Shown here: positions 1 to 5,801 of the stretch, one piece after another | Layout: every line of letters starts with the position of its first letter | How positions within the stretch are numbered: the stretch's first letter is position 1 | NCBI GenBank assembly: GCA_009886815.1 | Contig: QXYP01000107.1 | Coordinates: forward strand, 1-5,801 | Direction of reading: 5' to 3' | Length of the DNA: 5,801 nt | From: Halieaceae bacterium | Lineage (GTDB): Bacteria > Pseudomonadota > Gammaproteobacteria > Pseudomonadales > Halieaceae | Program-made: the position numbers and the translations under genes | The notes under the pieces: model-generated | What the model was told of the DNA's origin: nothing | Seen by the model: only the letters and a program-made list of their open reading frames with translations | Database searches by the model: none

Positions 1-284
1 CTGGGGGTGGCTGGCCGTGTTTTCATCCGCCTCGAGGGCTTGCGGAGCTTTAGCAGGAGATGATCAGGCTAAATCTGTGACCTGCCTTGGGATAATTTGA
101 GGCTTTTAGAACTCTCCTCCCGACTGTTTTAGCCCCAAAGCGCGCTACTCATATCGCTTAATGCCTGCGTAAAGCCGGCTGACCGAGGCAAATTTGACCT
201 TGAAAAGATTCCAGCGTATTCCTGAGCCCGTTGCGATAGTTAATTTTGTATAGACGCACCTCAATAACCTGAACTTTGTGTATA

Positions 285-306
285 AAGGACTCGGCCAGAG
301 GTCCTT
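285..306. repeat. Short inverted repeat next to the transporter promoter
   Basis: AAGGAC (285-290) and GTCCTT (301-306) are perfect 6-base inverted arms separated by 10 bases. The right arm overlaps the first bases of the proposed -35 element at 305-310, which is where a repressor could block RNA polymerase. There is no T-run after it, so it does not look like an intrinsic terminator. A 6-base pair of arms can arise by chance, so the operator reading is only inference. Confidence 0.3.
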
Positions 307-334
307 GGCACGTATACTGGGCAAAATTTATAAT
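305..334 (+). promoter_or_regulatory. Putative sigma-70 promoter of the BCCT transporter gene
   Basis: TTGGCA at 305-310 matches the -35 consensus at 5 of 6 bases. It is followed after an 18-base spacer by a perfect TATAAT at 329-334. Transcription would be expected to start at about 340-342, only 4-6 bases before the ATG at 346. The purine-rich AAGAGA at 335-340, the only ribosome-binding-site candidate, would then lie largely or wholly outside the mRNA. Either the transcript is nearly leaderless, or the AT-rich stretch is part of the translation start region and the real promoter lies further up, for example at TATACT 313-318, which lacks a good -35. Confidence 0.45.
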
Positions 335-345
335 AAGAGATAGCT

Positions 346-2319
346 ATGACCGAGCCAGAAAATCGTCGCTTTAGCGTCGATCCCGCCGTGTTTTACCCCG
401 CCATAATTTTGTTATTCGGTGCCGTATTTGTGGTGCTTTCTATGCCGGGTGAGGGCGCCGAGCTCTTTGCAGGATTTCAATCGGCGATCGTGGCAACGGC
501 AAGCTGGTTCTATGTGCTGGTCGTGGCTTTAATAGGCGTCATGGTGATCGTCTTGGCTGCATCGCGTTATGGCGATATTAAGCTGGGCCCTGATCACTCC
601 GAGCCCGAATACGGATTTCTCTCGTGGTTTTCTATGCTTTTTGCGGCAGGAATCGGCATTGGCCTTATGTTTTATGGCATTGCTGAGCCGGTAATGCATT
701 ATCTGTCACCGCCAATCGGCGAAGGCGGCACGACGGCTGCCGCCGCCCAAGCAATTCAGCTGGCGTATTTTCACTGGGGTTTTAATGCCTGGGCGACGTA
801 TGCAGCGGTTGCAATGGTGCTGGCTTACTTCGCCTATCGCCACGATCTTCCCCTCACCCTGCGTTCAGCCTTTTACCCACTAATAGGCGAGCGCATTTAT
901 GGGCCTATGGGCGCTGCGGTCGATGTATTTGCGGTTATTTGCACGACCTACGGTATTTCGGTCAGCTTGGGTTTAGGGGTCTTGCAGATCAACACGGGAT
1001 TCAACTATCTCTTTGATTTACCCATTAATGTATGGGTTCAGGTGGGCCTCATCTTCGGCACTATGGCATTGGCAACGGTGTCGGTGGTGATGGGTCTTGA
1101 TGCCGGCATCAAGCGTCTTTCTGAAATCAATACGGTGCTGGCGGTCCTGTTATTGGCGCTCATATTAATAGCGGGCCCAACGGCTTTACTGTTATCGGGA
1201 ACACTGCAAAATTTTGGCGGATACGTTGCTAGCCTTATTCCCCAAACCCTCGATTTGTACGTGTACGCGCCCTCAGACTGGCTGGGGGGCTGGACGATTT
1301 TTTATTGGGGTTGGTGGATTAGCTGGACACCTTTCGTCGGTGTTTTTGTTGCGAGAATTTCTCGAGGCCGGACAATTCGCGAGTTTCTTGTCGGCGTAAC
1401 GGTTGTCCCCACTTTATTTATTTGTCTCTGGATGGGGGTGCTAGGGGGCAGCGCGATAGAACTGATTTCTAATCAGGGCGTCACTGAGCTTGGTGCGGCA
1501 GTACAAAACAACCAAGCGGTTGGACTGTTTATGTTTCTCGAGTATCTGCCGGGAACCGAGCTTCTCAGTTTGATTTGTTTGGCAATGATTGTGATCTTCT
1601 TTGTCACTTCAGCCGATAGCGGTGCCATGGTACTCAACATGTTGAGCGCCCGGGGCAACGACAATACGCCGGTTTTACAGCGCACGGTGTGGACACTCGT
1701 TATCGCGCTGATTGCTTCTATTTTATTGGTCGGTGGTGGCTTGCAGGCGCTGCAGACCGCGACTATCGCCAGTGCATTGCCCTTCTCAGTCGCGCTGCTT
1801 GGGGCGTTTTGGGGTTTTGGTAAAGCGCTGCTGGTTGATGGTGCCAAGCGCCAAGTTATTCCGATTCACCCACCCACTGAAGCTGGGGACCCAGAGTGGC
1901 GTCAACGGCTGGCCAATTTGCTCGCTTACCCCGCCGATGCCAACGTACAAAGTTTCCAGCGCGACGTGGTGTTTCCAGCGATGCAAAGTTTCGCAGAGGA
2001 GCTCAATGGGCATGGCATCCGAACTGAAATGGCCGATCACATTGCAGATGACGGTATTTTGCGCCTCGAGGTCGCCCACGGTGAAGAGATTGATTTTGTT
2101 TATCAGGTCAATATGCGAGGCCACCCGCTACCTGACCAGTCGTTATCGGGTAAGTCACTCGAAAGCATGCACCGGGATGAGGTTTTTTACCGCGCTGAAG
2201 TCCACTTAATCGAGGGCGGCCAAGACTATGACATTATGGGTTGGTCTCAAGAGCAAGTGGTTTTGGACATGCTGAACCAATACGAAACACATTTGCAGTT
2301 TCTTCATACCGTGCGCTAA
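346..2319 (+). CDS. BCCT family osmolyte transporter (betaine/choline/carnitine type)
   Basis: This inner-membrane secondary transporter should import a quaternary-ammonium or related osmoprotectant. About 12 membrane segments span residues 14-497. The BCCT signature is clear: GWT at 315-317, then YWGWWISW at 320-327, matching the aromatic TM8 motif of BetP. TM4 carries W144, W149 and Y152, spaced like the BetP substrate-box aromatics. The loop AGIGIG at 101-106 matches the unwound TM3 ion-coupling segment and ends in glycine, as in Na+-coupled BetP, where H+-coupled E. coli BetT has aspartate. Residues 498-657 form a long cytoplasmic C-terminal domain with FYRAEVHL and YDIMGWS motifs. Such a domain is typical of the BetT-like subgroup, and in E. 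coli BetT the C-terminus is linked to osmotic control. The length (657 residues) fits BetT (about 677). The ATG has a weak AAGAGA site 5 bases upstream. The substrate (betaine, choline, or another compound such as DMSP) cannot be settled from sequence, so I give no symbol. Confidence 0.93.
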   Translation: MTEPENRRFSVDPAVFYPAIILLFGAVFVVLSMPGEGAELFAGFQSAIVATASWFYVLVVALIGVMVIVLAASRYGDIKLGPDHSEPEYGFLSWFSMLFAAGIGIGLMFYGIAEPVMHYLSPPIGEGGTTAAAAQAIQLAYFHWGFNAWATYAAVAMVLAYFAYRHDLPLTLRSAFYPLIGERIYGPMGAAVDVFAVICTTYGISVSLGLGVLQINTGFNYLFDLPINVWVQVGLIFGTMALATVSVVMGLDAGIKRLSEINTVLAVLLLALILIAGPTALLLSGTLQNFGGYVASLIPQTLDLYVYAPSDWLGGWTIFYWGWWISWTPFVGVFVARISRGRTIREFLVGVTVVPTLFICLWMGVLGGSAIELISNQGVTELGAAVQNNQAVGLFMFLEYLPGTELLSLICLAMIVIFFVTSADSGAMVLNMLSARGNDNTPVLQRTVWTLVIALIASILLVGGGLQALQTATIASALPFSVALLGAFWGFGKALLVDGAKRQVIPIHPPTEAGDPEWRQRLANLLAYPADANVQSFQRDVVFPAMQSFAEELNGHGIRTEMADHIADDGILRLEVAHGEEIDFVYQVNMRGHPLPDQSLSGKSLESMHRDEVFYRAEVHLIEGGQDYDIMGWSQEQVVLDMLNQYETHLQFLHTVR

Positions 2320-2343
2320 GAGATCGCTTCAGCGAACGATCTC
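2320..2343. terminator. Hairpin across the convergent stop codons, possible bidirectional terminator
   Basis: GAGATCG (2320-2326) and CGATCTC (2337-2343) form a perfect 7-base stem around a 10-base loop, starting right after the transporter TAA. The TGA of the convergent protease gene (2329-2331) lies in the loop, and the right arm encodes that protein's last residues. Neither side has a strong T-run: TATTTC follows on the plus strand and TTAGC on the minus. Termination would therefore be weak, or the stem may mainly protect the 3' ends of both mRNAs. There is no other candidate terminator between the two genes. Confidence 0.45.
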
Positions 2344-3156
2344 TATTTCGGTGATAGGCGCTTTAGTGCGCGTTGGATTAAGAGCCAGCATTGACGGTAT
2401 CTGTCGCTGCAGGGCAGCCTGGCGATTTTCCGGCTCCGGATGCGTGCTGAGAAACTCCGGTGGTCGCTGGTCATTCAAGCTCCCCATTTTTTGCCAAAGA
2501 GTGACGGCGGCTTCTGGGTCGTAGCCGGCTCGTGTGGCCAGTTCCATGCCAATGGTATCGGCTTCGGTCTCGGCGATTCGGGAGTTGGGTAACTCCAGTG
2601 CTACGTTGGCTAAGAGTGCGGCTCCAGCCATGGCGGCGCCACTATTGTCTGCGGCAACTCCCACAGCGACAACGCCTATTGTGGTGGCCATAGCCCGGGA
2701 CATGCGTTCGGCGGTGTGGTTGGCCAAGGCATGTGAAATTTCATGACCCATAATTTGAGCGAGTTCGTCGTCGGTAAGCTCCAGCTGACTGATCAAACCT
2801 GTATACAAAGCCATGCGACCTCCGGCCATGCACCATGCGTTCACGGTTTCAGGATCATCAATGATCGCAACGCTCCATTGCCAGTCGCGACTTCCGGGAA
2901 AATTTTGTTCAGCAACGGTCACAAGGCGGCCGGTAATGCGGCTAACTCGGCCCATGGTCTTGGGGTCTGTGACCAACTTGCCCTCTTGGTCTAGGGCTCC
3001 TACCGTACTCAGATAGGCAGCTTCTGACTCTAAAATTGCAGCCTCGGGTGAGATCAACAAAAACTGGCTGCGCCCGGTGGGGCTGCTGGCACAGCCAACC
3101 ACTAAGAGAGTCAAGGTTATAAAAGCCAGCGGCCTAAAAGCCGTCCTTATTATCAT
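2329..3156 (-). CDS. M48 family zinc metallopeptidase, outer-membrane lipoprotein (LoiP/OMA1-like)
   Basis: This is probably a periplasm-facing zinc protease for envelope protein quality control, like E. coli LoiP or BepA. The N-terminus is a lipoprotein signal: basic R4 and R8, a hydrophobic stretch at 10-20, and lipobox VVGC with the lipidated cysteine at 22. Ala and Ser follow that cysteine instead of Asp, so the outer membrane is the expected location. The zinc motif is HEISH at 138-142, and the third ligand is most likely E196 in ETEAD (196-200). A Gly/Ala-rich hydrophobic stretch at 156-186 lies between them. NAWCMAGGRMALYTGL at 106-121 is the strand typical before HExxH in M48 proteins, and STHPEPENR at 237-245 is a common C-terminal M48 motif. 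The length (275 residues) fits a single-domain member without TPR repeats. The ATG has a good GGGAG site 6 bases upstream. The gene lies 107 bases after gpsA on the same strand, so it may be co-transcribed or have its own promoter. Confidence 0.92.
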   Translation of the reverse strand: MIIRTAFRPLAFITLTLLVVGCASSPTGRSQFLLISPEAAILESEAAYLSTVGALDQEGKLVTDPKTMGRVSRITGRLVTVAEQNFPGSRDWQWSVAIIDDPETVNAWCMAGGRMALYTGLISQLELTDDELAQIMGHEISHALANHTAERMSRAMATTIGVVAVGVAADNSGAAMAGAALLANVALELPNSRIAETEADTIGMELATRAGYDPEAAVTLWQKMGSLNDQRPPEFLSTHPEPENRQAALQRQIPSMLALNPTRTKAPITEIEIVR

Positions 3157-3222
3157 GAGTGACTCCCGTGGGATTTGGTGTTTGGTATCGCTGTCAGTGT
3201 TGGGAACGCGGGTTGTTTCAAA

Positions 3223-3252
3223 AGTATACGGCTAAGTGGGCGAAATGCATTT
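3223..3252 (-). promoter_or_regulatory. Weak candidate promoter of the M48 protease gene
   Basis: In the 107-base gap between gpsA and the protease gene, the minus strand has TATACT (3228-3223), a 5 of 6 match to a -10 element. The -35 region 16-18 bases upstream (about 3245-3252, reading AAATGC/AATGCA) fits the consensus poorly. Transcription from here would leave a leader of roughly 60 bases. The gap is long enough for a promoter and shows no clear terminator for gpsA, so read-through from upstream is equally possible. Confidence 0.22.
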
Positions 3253-3263
3253 TTACAGTCTCC

Positions 3264-4265
3264 TCAGCCCGGCTCAGATTCAGCCGCAGCCCGTGTCCGA
3301 AGTAAGCCCCGGTAAACACCACGAGCGTTTGATGCCCCTGTCACAACTTTAAAAACGTCGGTAGATATCGGCATATCAATACCGTGCTCGCTAGCTAGCT
3401 CGATAACAGTGGGGGCACTTTTGACCCCTTCAGCCACCATGTGCATGCTGGCAATAATATCGTCAATAGAATGCCCCTTGGCGAGCTCTATGCCTACATG
3501 ACGATTTCGACTCTGGGGGCTAGTGCAAGTCGCGATCATATCGCCCATGCCAGCAAGGCCGGCAAAGGTTTCTGCGCGCCCTCCTAGTACAGTGCCCAGT
3601 CGTGTCATCTCCGCGAGGCCCCGTGTGATCAGGGCGGCCCGGGTATTATCTCCGGCCCCGAGGCCGTCGCCCATGCCTACAGCAATGGCGATAATATTTT
3701 TGAAGACGCCACCCAACTCACAGCCGATATGATCTGGATTGGTATAAACCCGAAACAGCCCGACATTGAGCAGCGGCTGCAGCCAAACTTGGGGTCCGGG
3801 GTCATCGAGGGCTAAAACTCCGGCGGCAGCCTGACCGGCAACAATTTCTCGCGCCAGGTTGGGACCTGTTAGTACACCCACGGGCCGCCCAGGCGCTATT
3901 TCTCTACAAATCTCGGTCATCCGTAACCGCGAACCCCGTTCAAGACCTTTGGTTAGGCTAATGAGGGGTGCGCCTTGGGGTAAGTGGGGTGCGATATCGG
4001 ATAGTACAGATCGAAAATTATTTGACGGTATGCCCATGATGACAGCATCTGCATTTGCAATGGCTTCAACGGGATCAACGGTTGCTTGTAGTGTTGTATT
4101 GAGAGGCGCGTCGCCAAGATAGCGACTGTTTCTGTGGTTGCCGTTAATGTCGTCAACCGTGGCGGCATCCCGGGCCCAGAGCATGATATCGGCGTTGCGT
4201 GACACCAGTGAGGCCACCGTAGTGCCCCAGCTGCCCCCACCCATAACTGCAATTTTATAAGGCAC
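3264..4265 (-). CDS. gpsA: Glycerol-3-phosphate dehydrogenase [NAD(P)+], biosynthetic
   Basis: GpsA reduces dihydroxyacetone phosphate to sn-glycerol-3-phosphate in the cytoplasm, the backbone for phospholipids. Numbered from the GTG start, the nucleotide-binding loop is GGGSWGT at 9-15 at the head of a Rossmann fold. SLTKGLE carries K106, TGPN is at 133-136, and the catalytic lysine is K189 in GGVFKNI. RAALITRG is at 209-216, GLAGMGD at 236-242, and the substrate-binding R253-N254 sit in SPQSRN. The length of 333 residues is normal for the family. Three starts are possible: TTG at 4307, ATG at 4277 and GTG at 4265. I chose the GTG because only it has a good Shine-Dalgarno match (GGAG, 6 bases upstream) and because MPYKIAVMGGGSWGT is a typical GpsA beginning. 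The ATG would add four residues. Every choice overlaps the end of the upstream acyltransferase gene (by 11, 23 or 53 bases), which suggests translational coupling with the enzyme that uses its product. Confidence 0.95.
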   Translation of the reverse strand: MPYKIAVMGGGSWGTTVASLVSRNADIMLWARDAATVDDINGNHRNSRYLGDAPLNTTLQATVDPVEAIANADAVIMGIPSNNFRSVLSDIAPHLPQGAPLISLTKGLERGSRLRMTEICREIAPGRPVGVLTGPNLAREIVAGQAAAGVLALDDPGPQVWLQPLLNVGLFRVYTNPDHIGCELGGVFKNIIAIAVGMGDGLGAGDNTRAALITRGLAEMTRLGTVLGGRAETFAGLAGMGDMIATCTSPQSRNRHVGIELAKGHSIDDIIASMHMVAEGVKSAPTVIELASEHGIDMPISTDVFKVVTGASNARGVYRGLLRTRAAAESEPG

Positions 4266-5801
4266 TGCGCGCTCCATCTCTAATGGTGGGTCGTCCTCGG
4301 CTTGCAATGGCTGACGCTCGACTAATTTCTACGCGGTAGATCAGCCTATCTAAGGCCTCTGCTTGGTGCCGCCTAGCGTCAAAGCAGTCGGGGCGCGAAT
4401 GATCCGTCAGCTTTCGGGAGGCCAAGGTATCCCACGCATTTTTGAACAGCAATTTAAGGTTTGAAGCCTCGCTCGAGACCCGTCGCTGTAGCAATGCCTG
4501 CTTGCCGTAATTCATGCACCGATCGACGAAGTCCGACGCATCAATGGGTTCATTAGCGTCAAGATTTGCCAGCAGGTCGGCGGCAATGCTGTAGGACTCG
4601 ACGTACATTTGCAGGGTCATATGGGCAACGTGGGGTGTCATCATGGCCAGTAATCGTCGAGCACCTTTTACGCCAGTAGCAAGCTCTTGTCGCCAGCTCG
4701 CGTCGATGCGATCCAACTCTCCTGAAATCTCGGCTTGAAATGTTTCTGTGGGGGGATAGAAAAATTCGAACTTGAAAAGGTCTCTCAACTCTAGAACTTC
4801 AGCCCAAAATAGCGCTTCTACCTGCTGGTCGAGATCATGATCTCCGTATTCAGCGATGGCAATTAATGCGAGCTCAATAATGGCTTTGTTAATGAAAAAG
4901 TGGACGATGGTATTTCGATAATAACTGGCCACCCCGACGTTGGCCGGTTCAATGCCGTATACCGTCGTGGGCCCACCGGTAAAGCGGGTAATGATGCCTT
5001 CCCCGATCATGAGGTCTAAAAGTGTCCCCATACCTTCTTGCTGTTGGCGATCGAAATCGGGTGACATGCGCAGTCCACTGTTTCTCGCCCAGCTAACAAT
5101 GTCAGCGACGGTCTCGGCAACTTCTAATTCAGTTTGGGCCCGTGGATATACCCCTAAAAGCGCCATGGAAATTACCGCGGGGTAGGTGATCGGTGTGACG
5201 CGATTCGCCTCTACCGCCACTTGAAAGGCAATCTTTGACAGCGCAAGTCGATCATCAGGGCTGGGTGGCTCTGGTAAAACAACGGGCTCACCAAAGTCGA
5301 CATAAATTTTGCCCATGGGCCGGGCCAAACTCCGGATGTAACCGACAAGCCAACCTAAAGATTCAGGGGCTTTGGGCACCCCCGCCTGCTCTCGGGCATA
5401 CTCCTCGGCATCTCGAATAAGGTCATAAGAGACAGTCACGGGGATTATATGTACGTTTTTAGATCCCGCGCTGTGGCAGCCCTCGATCACGTATTTTAAG
5501 ACGCCGTATTTGGGGGGCATTAGCTTACCCAAGCGTGAGCGAGTGCCTTCAAATGACCATGTCAGCGGAAAGCGTTTCTCCATGAGATAGCCGATGTACT
5601 GGCGAAGAGCCGCCTTGTAAACCGGGTTATCGGCAAAACTGCGCTTAATAAAAATGCCACCCGCCCTGCGCCCCAAAAATCCCAGTAGCGGAATGTTGAG
5701 ATTGGCGCCTGCAAAAAAATGTGGGATAGGAAAATTGTTGTCAAAGAGGAGCTTGGGTACCACAAAGCCGTCGATATAGGTTTTATGGGTCCACAGCAGT
5801 G
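4255..5801 (-). CDS. plsB: Glycerol-3-phosphate acyltransferase, PlsB family (5' end outside window)
   Basis: This enzyme should acylate position 1 of glycerol-3-phosphate at the inner membrane, the first step of phospholipid synthesis. The window holds the last 514 residues. E. coli PlsB has about 807, so roughly the first 300 are missing. The reading frame stays open to the right edge. A GTG at 5763 is not the start, because the catalytic HX4D motif (HKTYID, codons 5787-5770) lies upstream of it in frame. Block II is GGIFIKRSF (about 5658-5632). Block III is FEGTRSRLGK, with its glutamate codon at 5550-5548. Block IV is IIPVTVSYD (about 5448-5422). A helical C-terminal region of about 300 residues without obvious motifs follows, as in the PlsB/GPAT family. 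EGTRS is the form common in PlsC-type enzymes, whereas E. coli PlsB has EGGRS. The LMPPKYG stretch recalls mycobacterial-type PlsB. A related acyltransferase with another acceptor cannot be ruled out, but length and blocks favour PlsB. It overlaps gpsA downstream. Confidence 0.85.
   Translation of the reverse strand, partial: LLWTHKTYIDGFVVPKLLFDNNFPIPHFFAGANLNIPLLGFLGRRAGGIFIKRSFADNPVYKAALRQYIGYLMEKRFPLTWSFEGTRSRLGKLMPPKYGVLKYVIEGCHSAGSKNVHIIPVTVSYDLIRDAEEYAREQAGVPKAPESLGWLVGYIRSLARPMGKIYVDFGEPVVLPEPPSPDDRLALSKIAFQVAVEANRVTPITYPAVISMALLGVYPRAQTELEVAETVADIVSWARNSGLRMSPDFDRQQQEGMGTLLDLMIGEGIITRFTGGPTTVYGIEPANVGVASYYRNTIVHFFINKAIIELALIAIAEYGDHDLDQQVEALFWAEVLELRDLFKFEFFYPPTETFQAEISGELDRIDASWRQELATGVKGARRLLAMMTPHVAHMTLQMYVESYSIAADLLANLDANEPIDASDFVDRCMNYGKQALLQRRVSSEASNLKLLFKNAWDTLASRKLTDHSRPDCFDARRHQAEALDRLIYRVEISRASAIASRGRPTIRDGARSAL

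Larger units (their letters stand above)
1..345. other. Upstream region with no supported gene
   Basis: No convincing gene lies here. Two rightward frames are open from the left edge: one for 20 codons, stopping at 61-63, and one for 32 codons, stopping near position 96. Either could be the tail of a gene that starts outside the window, but neither has a recognisable motif. On the opposite strand an ATG at 24-26 gives 8 codons before the edge, which is too short to judge. The last 65 bases hold the promoter-like elements and inverted repeat listed separately. No tRNA, riboswitch or strong terminator was seen. Confidence 0.6.

Noticed and set aside
1..63. Tail of an upstream rightward gene (20 codons to a stop at 61-63)
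   Set aside because: A 20-codon open stretch from the edge is not informative and shows no motif; a second frame is open even longer.
49..73. Inverted repeat TTTAGC...GCTAAA as a terminator of an upstream gene
   Set aside because: It has only 6 AT-rich pairs around a 13-base loop and no T-run; this is expected by chance.
194..222. TTGACC-N17-TATTCC as an upstream promoter
   Set aside because: The -35 is fair, but the -10 matches the consensus at only three bases and lacks the conserved final T.
1473..1847. 124-codon open frame on the minus strand inside the transporter gene
   Set aside because: It lies wholly within a clear BCCT gene on the other strand, and its translation has no recognisable domain; it is a frame shadow.
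1712..2209. 165-codon open frame on the plus strand in another frame of the transporter gene
   Set aside because: It overlaps the end of the membrane domain and the conserved C-terminal domain of the BCCT protein; its product is rich in Cys, Arg and Ser without a known motif, so it is a shadow.
3953..4252. 99-codon minus-strand frame inside gpsA
   Set aside because: It runs in a shifted frame through the conserved nucleotide-binding part of gpsA; there is no independent support.
5562..5763. GTG at 5763 as the acyltransferase start
   Set aside because: The frame stays open upstream to the window edge and encodes the catalytic HX4D motif (HKTYID) before this GTG, so the true start is outside the window.
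1..5801. Mobile element, CRISPR, toxin-antitoxin or phage-defence system
   Set aside because: No transposase, terminal inverted repeats, direct repeat arrays, integrase or small paired genes are visible; all substantial coding regions belong to housekeeping or transport families.

Overview
The window (5801 bases, moderate GC) looks like ordinary chromosome from a Gram-negative bacterium, most likely a marine-type gammaproteobacterium. The reasons are a PlsB-family glycerol-3-phosphate acyltransferase, an outer-membrane-type M48 lipoprotein protease, and a BetT-length BCCT osmolyte transporter. This placement is inferred from protein families only. I see no mobile element, CRISPR array, tRNA or rRNA.

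Layout: positions 1-345 hold no gene I can support. They end in a promoter-like region with a small inverted repeat. A BCCT transporter runs rightward (346-2319). It converges on three leftward genes and is separated from the first of them by only 9 bases, and a hairpin spans both stop codons. Read in their own direction, from the right edge, the leftward genes are: the 3' part of a PlsB-type acyltransferase (4255 to beyond 5801), gpsA (3264-4265, overlapping the end of the acyltransferase gene), and an M48-family metallopeptidase lipoprotein (2329-3156, after a 107-base gap).

Function: GpsA reduces dihydroxyacetone phosphate to sn-glycerol-3-phosphate, and the PlsB-type enzyme acylates that product to lysophosphatidate. 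The overlapping pair therefore makes and uses the entry substrate of phospholipid synthesis. The M48 lipoprotein probably acts in the periplasm or at the outer membrane in protein quality control. The BCCT protein imports a quaternary-ammonium or similar osmolyte, probably with Na+. All four genes concern the cell envelope or osmotic balance, but only plsB-gpsA form a convincing unit.

I found no clear evidence of an undescribed system. The points most worth a second look are the plsB-gpsA overlap and its unclear gpsA start, the EGTRS form of acyltransferase block III, the BCCT protein's combination of a BetT-type C-terminal domain with a BetP-like glycine in the ion-coupling loop, and the promoter that sits almost on top of the transporter start codon.
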